Assembly (NCBI GenBank): GCA_937884235.1
Contig: CALGBT010000510.1
Location: forward strand, 1 to 16,829
DNA length: 16,829 nucleotides
Source: an uncultured Pseudomonadota bacterium
GTDB taxonomy: Bacteria > Myxococcota_A > UBA9042 > CAIXZC01
Direction of reading: 5' to 3'
The notes below the pieces were generated by a model that was given only the letters and a program-made list of their open reading frames with translations, had not been told where the DNA came from and did no database searches. A program made the translations under genes and the position numbers. Numbering within the stretch: position 1 is the stretch's first letter; every line of letters starts with the position of its first letter. Shown one piece after another: positions 6,769 to 15,500 of the stretch.

Positions 6769-8824
6769 TCAGCAGGGCCAGCAGAACAAGCAGCAGCAAG
6801 GCTGCGGGGAAGGCCGAGGAACCGCCGGACCGACACCCGCTGGCGGGCTCAGAGATGGTTTCGTCGTCGGGCGGAATAATGAGGTTGGGATTGGTTGGAG
6901 TGTTGTCGTCGAGGAAGGTGGGCAACTGGCTCACGGTGCGCTCGTCACTGACTCCCAGGCCATCCTCATCGAAGACCGCAGCCCCATTCCCCGGGCCACC
7001 GATGCCGCCAGAGATATAGGGCGTAAAGAAGGTGTCGATGGTGTAACTGCCCAGAGTCCCCTGTGCCAGACCTTCGACCTCGGCTCCCCCCCAGGGATCG
7101 TTGAAGAGTAGTTCGCCGTTGCGGGAGCCGACGATGAGCATCCAGTGCTGGTCTTCCTCGCCAGCTTCCCAGTGGACACCGGCGAGAACCGGGACACCGG
7201 AGTTGAGACTGTTGGCAATGGCCACCGCGGCACCATACTCGACGCAGCCTGACGCAGTATTGTAGTGGTACTGCAAGGTGATTCCGGAGGGATTCTTGTC
7301 CCAGCGCGCCAGGCATTCCCCCTGCTTTGATTTGCCGTCGATGGAGTAGTCAGTCCCGGCATAGCCGCGGGTGTGCCCGGCCTCCTTCTCGGTGCGCCAC
7401 TCGTCCTCCAGCGGCGGCTTGTTGCCGCTCTTGTTCCCCACGGAACGGGGCGTTCCAACGTATGCGTATAGCATTGAGAGGGACGTTACGGTGCAGCCCG
7501 ACGACTTGATGGTCAAGCCGTCGCAAGTACCCAGGGTATCAGCCGGCCAGTCCTTCTGGTTCCACCGTGTCAGACCAGTGCCGTCCCAAAGGTCGATGTT
7601 CCCGGCAAAATCACCGCAAGTACCGTCCTTGGTCACCGTGAGCAGCGTCCCGTCAGGCGTGCTGGGGGCTTCCGTTACGCACTCGTCGTCAGTCCCCACG
7701 TCCATGGATTTGCAGCCCTTGGGGCAGGCTACGGAAGACTGCTGGCTGCCGCCCGAGCAAAGGGTCAGCAGCTCACCGTTGCACCAGAAGCCGTCGCCTT
7801 TGCCGCTGCAGAATTCGCCGGGCAGGACATCTTCCTCATCACACTTGTCCGGCGTCCCGGGGGGCATCGACTTGCAGCCGAATTCGCAAACCTCGCTACT
7901 CAGAGTATTGCCGCCAGCGCACTGGACGAGGTCAAATCCGTCGCACCATCCCCCATCCTTCTTGTCGTCGCAGAAGTCCACAACCGGGTCAACCTCCTCT
8001 TCGTCGCACTTGTCGGGGCTTCCCGGAGGCATGGACTTGCAGCCGAATTCGCAGGTGAAGGAGGAGACCTGAGTGCCACCCTGGCACTCCACCAGGTCGG
8101 CACCGTTGCACCAATGTCCATTGCTGTGATCAGCGCAGAAGCTTTGCGGTTCGGAGTCATTGCAGGACGCTGACCCGTTGCCGCCTGTACAGCCGTTATC
8201 ACATTGTTGCGAGTTAATCTCGTTGCCACCGCTGCACTGCACCAGCCAGCTTCCGTCGCACCAGGTGCCATCGCCTTTGCCGCTGCAGAACCCGCAGGAG
8301 TCACACTTGTCCGGCTCCCCGGGGGGCATTGACTTGCAGCCGCAGGAGCATTGCTCAGAACTGGTCTGCGAGCCATCCTTGCAAATCACCAGGTTGTTGC
8401 CGTCGCACCACCAGCCGTTGTCCTTGTCGCCGCAGAACCCGCCGCAGCCGTTGCACTTGTCCGGCTCGCCCGGGGGCATGGACTTGCAGCCGCATGAGCA
8501 GTACTCCGAGCTGCTCTGAGAGCCGTTCTGACAGACCACCAGATTATTGCCGTCGCACCACCAGCCATTGTCCTTGTCGCCGCAGAACCCGCCGCACGAT
8601 TCGCATTTGTCGGCTTCGCCCGGCGGCATGGACTTGCAGCCGCAGGAGCAGTACTCCGAGCTGCTCTGAGAGCCGTTCTGACAGACCACCAGATTATTGC
8701 CGTCGCACCACCAGCCATTGGCCTTGTCGCTGCAGTAGGCGGCATGCGCGATGGTCGGTGCCAGCGCACCGACAGTTGCCAGGCCGACGGCCACGATAAG
8801 GTGCGTCAATTGACTTCTGATCAT
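6737..8824 (-). CDS. Secreted C39-like cysteine peptidase with seven Cys-rich repeats and MYXO-CTERM-like anchor
   Basis: 695 residues. The start has AGGAG (8831-8835) 6 nt upstream. A signal peptide ending near AHA (27) is followed by seven Cys-rich repeats (31-382; typical ends WCDGNNLVVC and GCKSMPPGEPDKC). Residues 400-605 form a papain-like, C39-type peptidase domain: WNQ with Gln423 as likely oxyanion residue, SSGCTVTSLSM with Cys444 as nucleophile, DQHWMLIVG with His560, and NDPWGG with Asp576. After a Pro/Asp-rich linker the protein ends in SGCR (Cys664), a hydrophobic stretch (672-688) and RRR. This is the layout of a MYXO-CTERM (TIGR03901) tail, which in Myxococcota is a sorting signal processed by a myxosortase. 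It is probably an anchored surface peptidase or peptidoglycan/peptide hydrolase. The catalytic residues look intact. It overlaps the preceding + strand gene by 32 bp. Confidence 0.87.
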   Translation of the reverse strand: MIRSQLTHLIVAVGLATVGALAPTIAHAAYCSDKANGWWCDGNNLVVCQNGSQSSSEYCSCGCKSMPPGEADKCESCGGFCGDKDNGWWCDGNNLVVCQNGSQSSSEYCSCGCKSMPPGEPDKCNGCGGFCGDKDNGWWCDGNNLVICKDGSQTSSEQCSCGCKSMPPGEPDKCDSCGFCSGKGDGTWCDGSWLVQCSGGNEINSQQCDNGCTGGNGSASCNDSEPQSFCADHSNGHWCNGADLVECQGGTQVSSFTCEFGCKSMPPGSPDKCDEEEVDPVVDFCDDKKDGGWCDGFDLVQCAGGNTLSSEVCEFGCKSMPPGTPDKCDEEDVLPGEFCSGKGDGFWCNGELLTLCSGGSQQSSVACPKGCKSMDVGTDDECVTEAPSTPDGTLLTVTKDGTCGDFAGNIDLWDGTGLTRWNQKDWPADTLGTCDGLTIKSSGCTVTSLSMLYAYVGTPRSVGNKSGNKPPLEDEWRTEKEAGHTRGYAGTDYSIDGKSKQGECLARWDKNPSGITLQYHYNTASGCVEYGAAVAIANSLNSGVPVLAGVHWEAGEEDQHWMLIVGSRNGELLFNDPWGGAEVEGLAQGTLGSYTIDTFFTPYISGGIGGPGNGAAVFDEDGLGVSDERTVSQLPTFLDDNTPTNPNLIIPPDDETISEPASGCRSGGSSAFPAALLLLVLLALLTTVRRRSLSD
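7679..8734 (-). repeat. Seven tandem Cys-rich repeats of the peptidase gene
   Basis: Repeats begin at about residues 31, 81, 131, 180, 230, 285 and 339. The first three have an exact 50-residue (150-bp) period and are nearly identical. The fourth has lost the KSMPPG motif (GCTGGNGSASC instead). Repeats five and six carry acidic spacers (DEEEVDPVV, DEEDVLPGE). Repeat order thus runs from homogenised at the N-terminus to diverged near the peptidase domain. Confidence 0.88.
8496..8720 (-). repeat. 75-bp perfect direct repeat within repeats 1 and 2
   Basis: Bases 8496-8570 and 8646-8720 are identical, 150 bp apart. A further 9 bases match after a single mismatch. Synonymous positions are conserved too, which indicates recent duplication or gene conversion rather than protein-level selection alone. 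Confidence 0.85.
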
Positions 8825-9084
8825 TGCACTCTCCTAAGAGGTCCCATGAGGCAGTATGTCATGTTCCCCTTTGGAGCACAATTGTTCACCGGACCCGGCG
8901 TCAGCCGGATTGCACGGCGTCACCACCCTGGCGACGCCGTTCCGATGCCGACAAGACCCTTCGCACAGATGGTCGCAGAAGTATTTTCGCGGCCACTCCG
9001 ATTTTCCCTAAAGCCCTGCCCCTCGCAGTCGCTAATAGGCGGGTGCTTGACAACGAGAACGAAGAAATCCGGAAGGAGAAAGAT
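8825..9084. promoter_or_regulatory. Divergent intergenic region with 8-bp inverted repeat
   Basis: This 260-bp gap separates the divergently transcribed peptidase and small lipoprotein genes and must hold both promoters. A perfect inverted repeat, ACGGCGTC (8914-8921) and GACGCCGT (8933-8940) with an 11-nt loop, lies about 90 bp from the peptidase start. An extra direct copy of CGGCGTC is at 8896-8902. This could be an operator or a structured leader. A TTGACA at 9047-9052 has no convincing -10 partner at a usable distance. No promoter is called. Confidence 0.4.
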
Positions 9085-9933
9085 ATGAGAACCTTGACCA
9101 ATATGACCCTGGCAGCGATGGTAGCAACGAGCCTAGTATCAGGTTGTGACTACGGCGGCAGCCAGGAAGAGCGGGTCCTCTTCCAGTTGGTTCGTGACGA
9201 TGCCCCCGCACGTATCGTCCTTGACGGTGACAACGGCGACGGCTGCACCGTCATCGACATTGTTCCGGAAGACGGCATTGCGTTGCTCAAGGACCTCTGC
9301 GGGAGCGACCAGAGCGCGGCATCGGTGCAGATGCCGGCCGACCTTGTCGAGAACCTCAGGCTGGCCGCCGAGATGGCACGCACCGATCGCCACGACCGAA
9401 TCGTAGCATTACAGACTGTGGCCGGCGAGACCTTCGAGGTGCCGCTGACGGCCGACCTCGGCGAAGCCATTGCTGCGATGTACGAGCAGGCCGAAGAGGC
9501 GGGCAGCAGCAACCAGCAGGTCGCCGTGGACATCGAGGAAGATGCCCCGGAGCAGACCGCGGTGGCCATGTCCTCCGACACCGGCTGCATCTTCGGCGCC
9601 GGCTCGCTCTTCGATGCGCTGCCCCAGAAAGTAGATATGCTCGCTTACTCAGGCTCGGTTGGCATGGACCTGGTCCCCGGCCTCGACCCGACCACTGGCG
9701 AGCAGCGCCGGCTGCATGTCTTCACCGATGACCATGGCGAACCGGTCATCTTCAATGATCTCCACGAGATCCCCAACCACGTCCTCTCTGAGGCCGACAC
9801 TGACATGGTGCGCAATGCCCGCATGGGTATGGGCTTTGTGGTCGAGAACAACGTCAGTGGCGGAGTTACCTACGTCTTCGTGAAGCAAGTGAGTAATACG
9901 AAGGTGGAACTGGAATACCAGGCGGTCAAGTAA
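9085..9933 (+). CDS. Small lipoprotein of unknown function
   Basis: 282 residues. ATG 9085 is preceded by AAGGAGAA (9073-9080) and opens a clear lipoprotein signal (MRTLTNMTLAAMVATSLVSG with Cys21 next). An upstream in-frame extension to 8824 is rejected because it lacks a signal peptide and overlaps the opposite gene's start codon. The mature part is acidic. It has a Cys pair in the first third (GDGCTVIDIV and KDLCGSD), a helix-prone segment around 90-160, an acidic linker (DIEEDAPEQ) and a C-terminal region of about 100 residues (SGSVGMDLVPGLD; RLHVFTDDHGEPVIFNDLHE). I recognise no family. Asp at +2 after the lipid-modified Cys would favour inner-membrane retention under the E. coli Lol rule; whether that rule holds here is unknown. 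It converges on the next gene with only 15 bp between stops. Confidence 0.82.
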   Translation: MRTLTNMTLAAMVATSLVSGCDYGGSQEERVLFQLVRDDAPARIVLDGDNGDGCTVIDIVPEDGIALLKDLCGSDQSAASVQMPADLVENLRLAAEMARTDRHDRIVALQTVAGETFEVPLTADLGEAIAAMYEQAEEAGSSNQQVAVDIEEDAPEQTAVAMSSDTGCIFGAGSLFDALPQKVDMLAYSGSVGMDLVPGLDPTTGEQRRLHVFTDDHGEPVIFNDLHEIPNHVLSEADTDMVRNARMGMGFVVENNVSGGVTYVFVKQVSNTKVELEYQAVK

Positions 9934-9948
9934 AACCAAGCACTGCTG

Positions 9949-12201
9949 CTACTCGCAGCTTCCTCCATCCTGCCAAGCCAGGACCTGCCCCTCACCCGCA
10001 GTGATAAACCCAAACCGCCTGGCATTCCAGTACGGCACCGAGAGGTCGGAGCCGGCGAACTGCCGCCCCCCTTGCGGGTTGGCCCCCGCTCCTAGTTCAA
10101 ACGGGTTGCGCTGCCACAAATAGTCGGTGTGCTTGCGCAGGTTCAAGGGCAGTGGCCCGGAGGCCTGGGCCTTGGTGCATTTGCCAGGTGCGACTTCGCA
10201 GTCGTACGGTCCCAATTCTGCGGGGCAATCGTAGGGGCTCCAGCCGGTGAGATTGGGTAGCGTGATGCCCATGATTTCCACCTCAGCGGAGCAGATGTCT
10301 ACCTCTGATTGGGTGGGGCATTCAGCATTGATGCCATCCGGCGTCCAGGCCATGATGCCCTCGGCCGTGGTCGTGTATGTGCGCCGCGGATCGTCGAGCC
10401 ACTTCGTATCATCGGGTGAGCCCATGAGCAGGCCGCCGTTGCCACCCATCCACGGGAGCTGGTCCATGGCATAGGCCAAAGCCTCTTCTCGATCTACCGC
10501 GATTTCGGGGGGGATCGCTCCGGCATACATGATATTCAAATCGACGTTTCCCGATGGCCGGACCAACTTGCCCCACATTTCCCCATGGAAGGCCGACATT
10601 ACCTCGTTCTTGAACTCTGAATCGCCCAGCAACTGGATGAAAGCCCACCAGGGTCCGAAGGTAATCTGCTCCCCGAAGAACTTCTTGCAGTACTTCGGTA
10701 GATCGAATGCTCCGGCAGTCTTCATCACGCCGATAGTATCGATGTTGCCAATCAACTCATCAAAGAGGAAATCCCGATACTGCTCTTCGCCAGTCAGGTA
10801 ATAGGACATCGCCGCCAGATGCATGAGATGCATGGCGTCGCCACCTCGAATGCTTGGGAAGTAGTAGTGGTCAATCTGGTTGGGGCGTTCGTCATCGGTA
10901 TCCATGTCAGCCAGCAGGTCGAGCATGTCGAAAATGAACGTATCCGATGTGGCATCAATCACCCGCCACGGTGCCATCTGCACGCTGTCTGGGCAGGAGA
11001 GGTCGAAAGTCTCCTCGTTGGTGGTGTTGATCTGCCGATTCACGTAGGCAACAATCGTATCGAGATCAGTCAGTTCGATGTCATCGGGATCCATCTTCAA
11101 CTCACCGATGCTGAAATAGGCGATTAGCCCTTCGATGAGATCAGGGTTGGATTGCAGGTTGATGAGCTCGATGCGCTGGAGGCGCTTCAGATAGCACGGG
11201 ATGTGATACTTGATCTTCTCTTTCAGTTCCTCGTCCTTGAGCAACGCATAGGCCATGGGCAGCGAGGTCATGGGACCGGTACTCTGGTCGATGGATGGGC
11301 GACCATGCCACATCGGCGTTCCTTTCCATACCTTGCCGTCGTCGTCGGTGATGCCCTCGGTGTAAATGGCGGGCAGGTTGTCCAATTCGTCAGGCGTCAC
11401 TACCGGACGGTCATGGCTTCCCATGGTGTGCAGATTCTCCCAGCGCATGATGTGCTCAGTAGTGTTGGGAGTACCCTCGGGTGCGTACAGGAAATGGTAG
11501 CGGCAGACGTAGCCTGGGACGCCGGTGACATCGTACATGGTGACCATGTCCCGCACCTGTTGCTCCATGCGCTCATAGTCGGCCTCAGTACCCGTATGTG
11601 CGTAGCGTAGAATCGCGGCCACTGTCGACCAACCCGTCCAGATGCCACCGTCGCCAGAACCCCAGTAACCGGCGAAGTTCTCCGGTTTGGCCCACTCCAC
11701 TTCGGGGGTCAGAGGCAGGATTTCTTTGTTGAAATCCCGGTCCACCGCCTGTCCGTCCGGGGAGTTGTAGAGATCCCGCCAGCGCTCGAAGAGCAAGACG
11801 CGGTTGAGTAGCGGATCCACATCATCCGGTGCCACAAATTCCTCTGCTCCTGTGTCATAGACCGTGCAAACCTGCTGCTTCCCGTCGGAGCAGCGCACAT
11901 TCTGGTAGAGGCTGCAACTCTCAATGGCGGACCCCGCCAGCGGGTCAGCCGGCACCGGCAGCGGCACCTGCACCACCAACTGCGGCGGCTCCACCACTAC
12001 CTCTACGTCGGCCGGGGCCACCGCATCCATGGCATCAGCGGGCGGCACCATGTTATCCACCGCACCGTCGGGCGTGGTAACATCACCGACCCGAGCGTCC
12101 GCGACAACATCACCAACCGTCGCATCATTGTTCGCCTTCTTGTCGTCACCGCCACAGCCAAACACCAAACCCACCACCACAACCCAAAGCAATCGTCTCA
12201 T
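9949..12201 (-). CDS. Lipoprotein with probable alpha/alpha-toroid domain, unknown function
   Basis: 750 residues from the ATG at 12199-12201, chosen over the ATG four codons upstream because GGAGG (12207-12211) stands 5 nt before it. The signal ends in lipobox VFGC (Cys16), followed by an Asp/Val/Ala-rich linker to about residue 75. A Cys-containing patch (CSLYQNVRCSDGKQQVC, 96-112) precedes the main domain. Residues 135-350 include GSGDGGIWTGWSTVAAILRY, HTG, GVPGYVCRY and MWHGRPSIDQSTGP. Regular Trp/Gly/Tyr-rich helices, a recurring aspect of (alpha/alpha) toroid glycan-active enzymes, suggest that fold, but I cannot name a family or catalytic residues. The C-terminal 120 residues have several Cys and end WQDGGSCE. 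Its neighbours are other exported proteins, so an envelope or secreted role is likely. Confidence 0.84.
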   Translation of the reverse strand: MRRLLWVVVVGLVFGCGGDDKKANNDATVGDVVADARVGDVTTPDGAVDNMVPPADAMDAVAPADVEVVVEPPQLVVQVPLPVPADPLAGSAIESCSLYQNVRCSDGKQQVCTVYDTGAEEFVAPDDVDPLLNRVLLFERWRDLYNSPDGQAVDRDFNKEILPLTPEVEWAKPENFAGYWGSGDGGIWTGWSTVAAILRYAHTGTEADYERMEQQVRDMVTMYDVTGVPGYVCRYHFLYAPEGTPNTTEHIMRWENLHTMGSHDRPVVTPDELDNLPAIYTEGITDDDGKVWKGTPMWHGRPSIDQSTGPMTSLPMAYALLKDEELKEKIKYHIPCYLKRLQRIELINLQSNPDLIEGLIAYFSIGELKMDPDDIELTDLDTIVAYVNRQINTTNEETFDLSCPDSVQMAPWRVIDATSDTFIFDMLDLLADMDTDDERPNQIDHYYFPSIRGGDAMHLMHLAAMSYYLTGEEQYRDFLFDELIGNIDTIGVMKTAGAFDLPKYCKKFFGEQITFGPWWAFIQLLGDSEFKNEVMSAFHGEMWGKLVRPSGNVDLNIMYAGAIPPEIAVDREEALAYAMDQLPWMGGNGGLLMGSPDDTKWLDDPRRTYTTTAEGIMAWTPDGINAECPTQSEVDICSAEVEIMGITLPNLTGWSPYDCPAELGPYDCEVAPGKCTKAQASGPLPLNLRKHTDYLWQRNPFELGAGANPQGGRQFAGSDLSVPYWNARRFGFITAGEGQVLAWQDGGSCE

Positions 12202-12565
12202 GCGAGCCTCCATGGTTCGTCAGTACAGTAGCAGAAGAAGATGTTGACGTCGACGACGTTGCGACGCTGTGTTGTCACCCCGGCTGACGCTCGGGGCCTA
12301 CCACGACAACGCCCTCACTAGCGTTCGGGCTACCGATGGATTTGGGTGATTGGAGTTAGGGCAGTTACGAAGACCGTGGTGGTGCGTAAAGAGGCGGGTT
12401 GCCGTCGATGACGTCCAACGCGGCGCGTCTTTTGCCTTTGCACGCCGCCCCCACATCACCAGCAACCACACTCCGCCCAGATTCTCCATGCTCCCAATCG
12501 GAGAACCCACGGCGGCAGCGCAGCGAGCTGTGGGCGCCGTTCGCATAGTCGAGCGCAAGGGCCCA
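12202..12565. other. 364-bp non-coding gap between two same-strand lipoprotein genes
   Basis: No frame here has a credible start, ribosome binding site and protein-like product; the long open frames entering it are out-of-frame shadows of the downstream gene. It contains a REP-like direct repeat (12278-12334), a short inverted repeat ACGTC-GAC-GACGT (12247-12259), and a weak stem CCCAC (12506-12510) with GTGGG (12530-12534). That stem lies 31 bp beyond the stop of the 1358-residue gene and is not followed by a T-run on the - strand. The size of the gap argues that the two lipoprotein genes are transcribed separately. Confidence 0.6.
12278..12334. repeat. REP-like pair of GTAGCCCGA-type direct repeats
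   Basis: Read on the - strand, two imperfect copies of a roughly 24-bp unit occur about 34 bp apart: one with GTAGCCCGAACGCTAGTGAG (12315-12333) and one with GTAGGCCCCGAGCGTCAGCC (12283-12301). The second can fold on a CCCCG/CGGGG stem (12278-12282 with 12292-12296). The pattern resembles dispersed intergenic repeats I recall from Planctomycetes and some other large genomes; that is memory, not a search. Confidence 0.5.
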
Positions 12566-15500
12566 TCAGTGGTAGAGCTTGTTCCCTGCGGCATCATAAC
12601 GCTGCGCGAAGACACCCGATACAGAGTCGTCCTGGGCCTGGGAGTACCAGGTGACGACGAAGCCTTCGCCGGGGATGGTGGCGACGGCAGGGAAGTACTG
12701 GGTGTATTTGGTGTAGACATTGATCTGGAATTCGTTGCCCGCTGGAGTGCCGTCGGAGTTGTATCTCTGGCCGAAGATGCCATAGCCGTCGCCGTCCTGG
12801 TTGCTTGCCCAGACGACGACAAACCGGCCATCCGACCAGGTGGCCACATCCGAGTAATACTGTGTGCTCTCGATGTAGGTGTTGACTCTGAACGGGGTCT
12901 TGATCTTCGCCCCGTTGGCTGCGAAGCGCTGGCAGTATACACCCCAGTTTGACCCGTCCTCGTTGTTGCTGTCCCAGACGGCCACGAAGCCTCCATCGGC
13001 AAAGGCAGCCACGGAAGGTCGCTCCTGGGCGTTGGGCGTATAAGTGTGGACCTTGAATTCGCTGTCCTGCTTGCTCCCATTCAGGGCGAATCGCTGGCCG
13101 TAGATGCCGTTGTTGTTGCCGTCCTGCCCATAGCTCTGCCAGACTGCGACAAACCCCGCCGGATGGGCCGCCAGGTCTGGTTCGAGTTGGTCGTTGGAGG
13201 TGGATGAGTGAATGTTGCTGTCACCGTACTGAGGGGTGTTGCTGGCATTGAAGAGGCGCTGGTAGACACCATATCCGCTGCCGTCATGGTAGCCTTGCCA
13301 ACCGGCCATGAATGTGCCCTCGGTCTGGCCGGCGACAGAGACCATGTACTGGCTGCTGCTGGTTGTCGAGTTCAGGATGAACTCTGCGCCATCGGCACTG
13401 CCGTCAGCCTTGTACCGTCGCCCCACCGTTCCCCAACCGCTGCCGTCCTGGCTGATGGTATCCCAGACCACGACAAAGGCTCCGTCGCCTAGCGCAGCGA
13501 CCTTTGGGCGAGTCTGGTCTTCGCTGGTGTACTGGTTGATCTGGAACTCGTCACCAGAAGTGCTGCCATCGGTGTCGAAGAGCTGGCCGTAGATGCCATA
13601 CTTGCTGCCGTCCTGGTCGTACGAGGCCCAGACAATGGCGTACTTGCCGTTGGTGAGGCCGGCAACGTCAGGATAGTGCTGGTCGCCGGGGGTGAAGGTG
13701 TTGACCTGGAATTCAGATATCTTGCCGTTGGTGCAGCCATCCCACCAGATGTCGTTGCCGTCGTTGCACTCGTTGGCTCCACTTTCGAGGCACTTGCCGC
13801 CGCTGCAACTGTAGCCCTGCTGGCAAGTGCCGCAGACGTCGTCGCAGCCATCAGCACCGCACTCCTTGCCCGCGCACTGAGGGACGCAGTCGAGGACACA
13901 TTCTCCCGCCACGCACTGGCCGCCGTCGCACGCCCCTTCCACCGGGGTGGTGATGCAACCGGCGTCGGGGTCGCAGGTGTTGGTGGTGCAGACGTTGTTG
14001 TCGCTGCAAAAGTCGTCGTCGGGAGTGGATGTGCAGCCGGCCTCGGCGGTGCATTCGTCCGTCGTGCACTCGACCCCGTCGTTGCAGGGCAGAGGGGCCC
14101 CGGTGCACTCCCCGAGTTGGCAGCTGTCGTTGGTGGTACAGGGGTTCTCGTCATCACAGTTGCCGGCAACGGGGGTGTAGACGCAGCCCTGGTTGCCCTG
14201 GCAGGTGCCTTCGGTGCAGACGTTGCCGTCGTTGCACTGTGCCAGTTCACCGCCTTCGCAGATGCCTGCCGCGCAGGCGTCGCCATCGGTGCACGGATTG
14301 CCATCGTCGCAGGGGGCCTGGTTGAGGGAATGCACGCAGCCGACGGCCGGGTCGCAGGCATCGTCAGTGCAGATGTCGTCGTCGTCGCAGGCAAGGTTGT
14401 TGGGGAGGTACTGGCAGCCGCCGGGTGCGATGCAGGAGTCGATGGTACAGTCGGTGCCGTCGTTGCAAACGAGCGCGACACCACCGGTGCAACCGCCGTT
14501 CTGGCACTTGTCGTTCACGGTGCATCCGTCGCCGTCGTCGCAGGCGGCGCTGTTGGCCTTGTGGACGCAGCCCAGGTTCTTGTCGCAGGCGTCGTCAGTG
14601 CAGAGGTTCTCATCATCGCAGTCCAGTTCCCCGGTGCTGACGCACTCCCCGTCCTCGCAGTGGTCGCCGATGGTACAGACGGTGGCATCGGTGCACGGCT
14701 TGTCGTTGGCCAGGTGCTGGCAGCCCAGTTCCTGGTCACAGGAATCGTCGGTGCAAACGTTGCCGTCATCGCAGTTTAGAAAGACGCCAGAGCACCACCC
14801 GTTGCTGCACTGATCTGCGCTTGTACAGGCGTTGCCATCGTTACACGGAGCCTGGTTGAGGGAGTGAACGCAGCCTTTGTCGGCCTCGCAGGCATCGTTG
14901 GTGCATGGGTTGCCATCGTCACAATTGAGCATCACTTCGGGTACGCACTTCCCCGCGGCGCAGTGGTCTCCGGTGGTGCAGGGGTTGGCATCGTTGCAAT
15001 CGGCATCGTTGGGGTCAAAGACGCAGCCAAGATTGGGTGCGCAGGAGTCGTCGGTGCACTCGTTGTTGTCGTTGCAGGCCAGGGGTTGGCCGGGCAGGCA
15101 TTCGCCATCGGCGCAGGTATCGTTCACCGTACAAACGCTGCCGTCCTGGCAGCCCGCCTCGTTGGCGAGATGCTGGCAGCCGTCAGATTGGTCGCAGAGG
15201 TCGTCAGTGCAGGCGTTGCCGTCGTTGCAGTTGAGGGGAGCCCCGCCGTCACATGCGCCCGCCTGGCAGGTTTCGCCGATGGTGCAGGCGTTGCCGTCGC
15301 TGCACGCCTGGCCCTCGTTGTCCGCCATGATGGAGCACTTCCCGGTGCCTGGGTCGCAGGCAGCCTGGAGGCAGCCGGCATCCGGTCCGTTGGGTTCCTG
15401 ACATTGGATTTCAGAGTCAGGTATCACTGCACATTCGAACGGCAGCGAGTTGGTGTCGCAGAAGAGAGTCCCGTTGCAGAGATTGCCATCTTCCAGCGGG

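Noticed and set aside
9047..9052. TTGACA as -35 box for the small lipoprotein gene
   Set aside because: No -10-like hexamer lies 15-19 bp downstream, and the ribosome binding site follows too closely.
8824..9084. N-terminal extension of the small lipoprotein to ATG 8824
   Set aside because: It would overlap the start codon of the divergent gene and hide a textbook lipoprotein signal that begins at 9085 behind a good ribosome binding site.
12202..12213. ATG at 12211-12213 as start of the toroid-like lipoprotein
   Set aside because: GGAGG lies between this ATG and the next one, at the right distance for the ATG at 12199-12201.
12506..12534. CCCAC/GTGGG stem as terminator of the giant lipoprotein gene
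   Set aside because: It has only five base pairs with a 19-nt loop, and no T-run follows on the transcribed strand.
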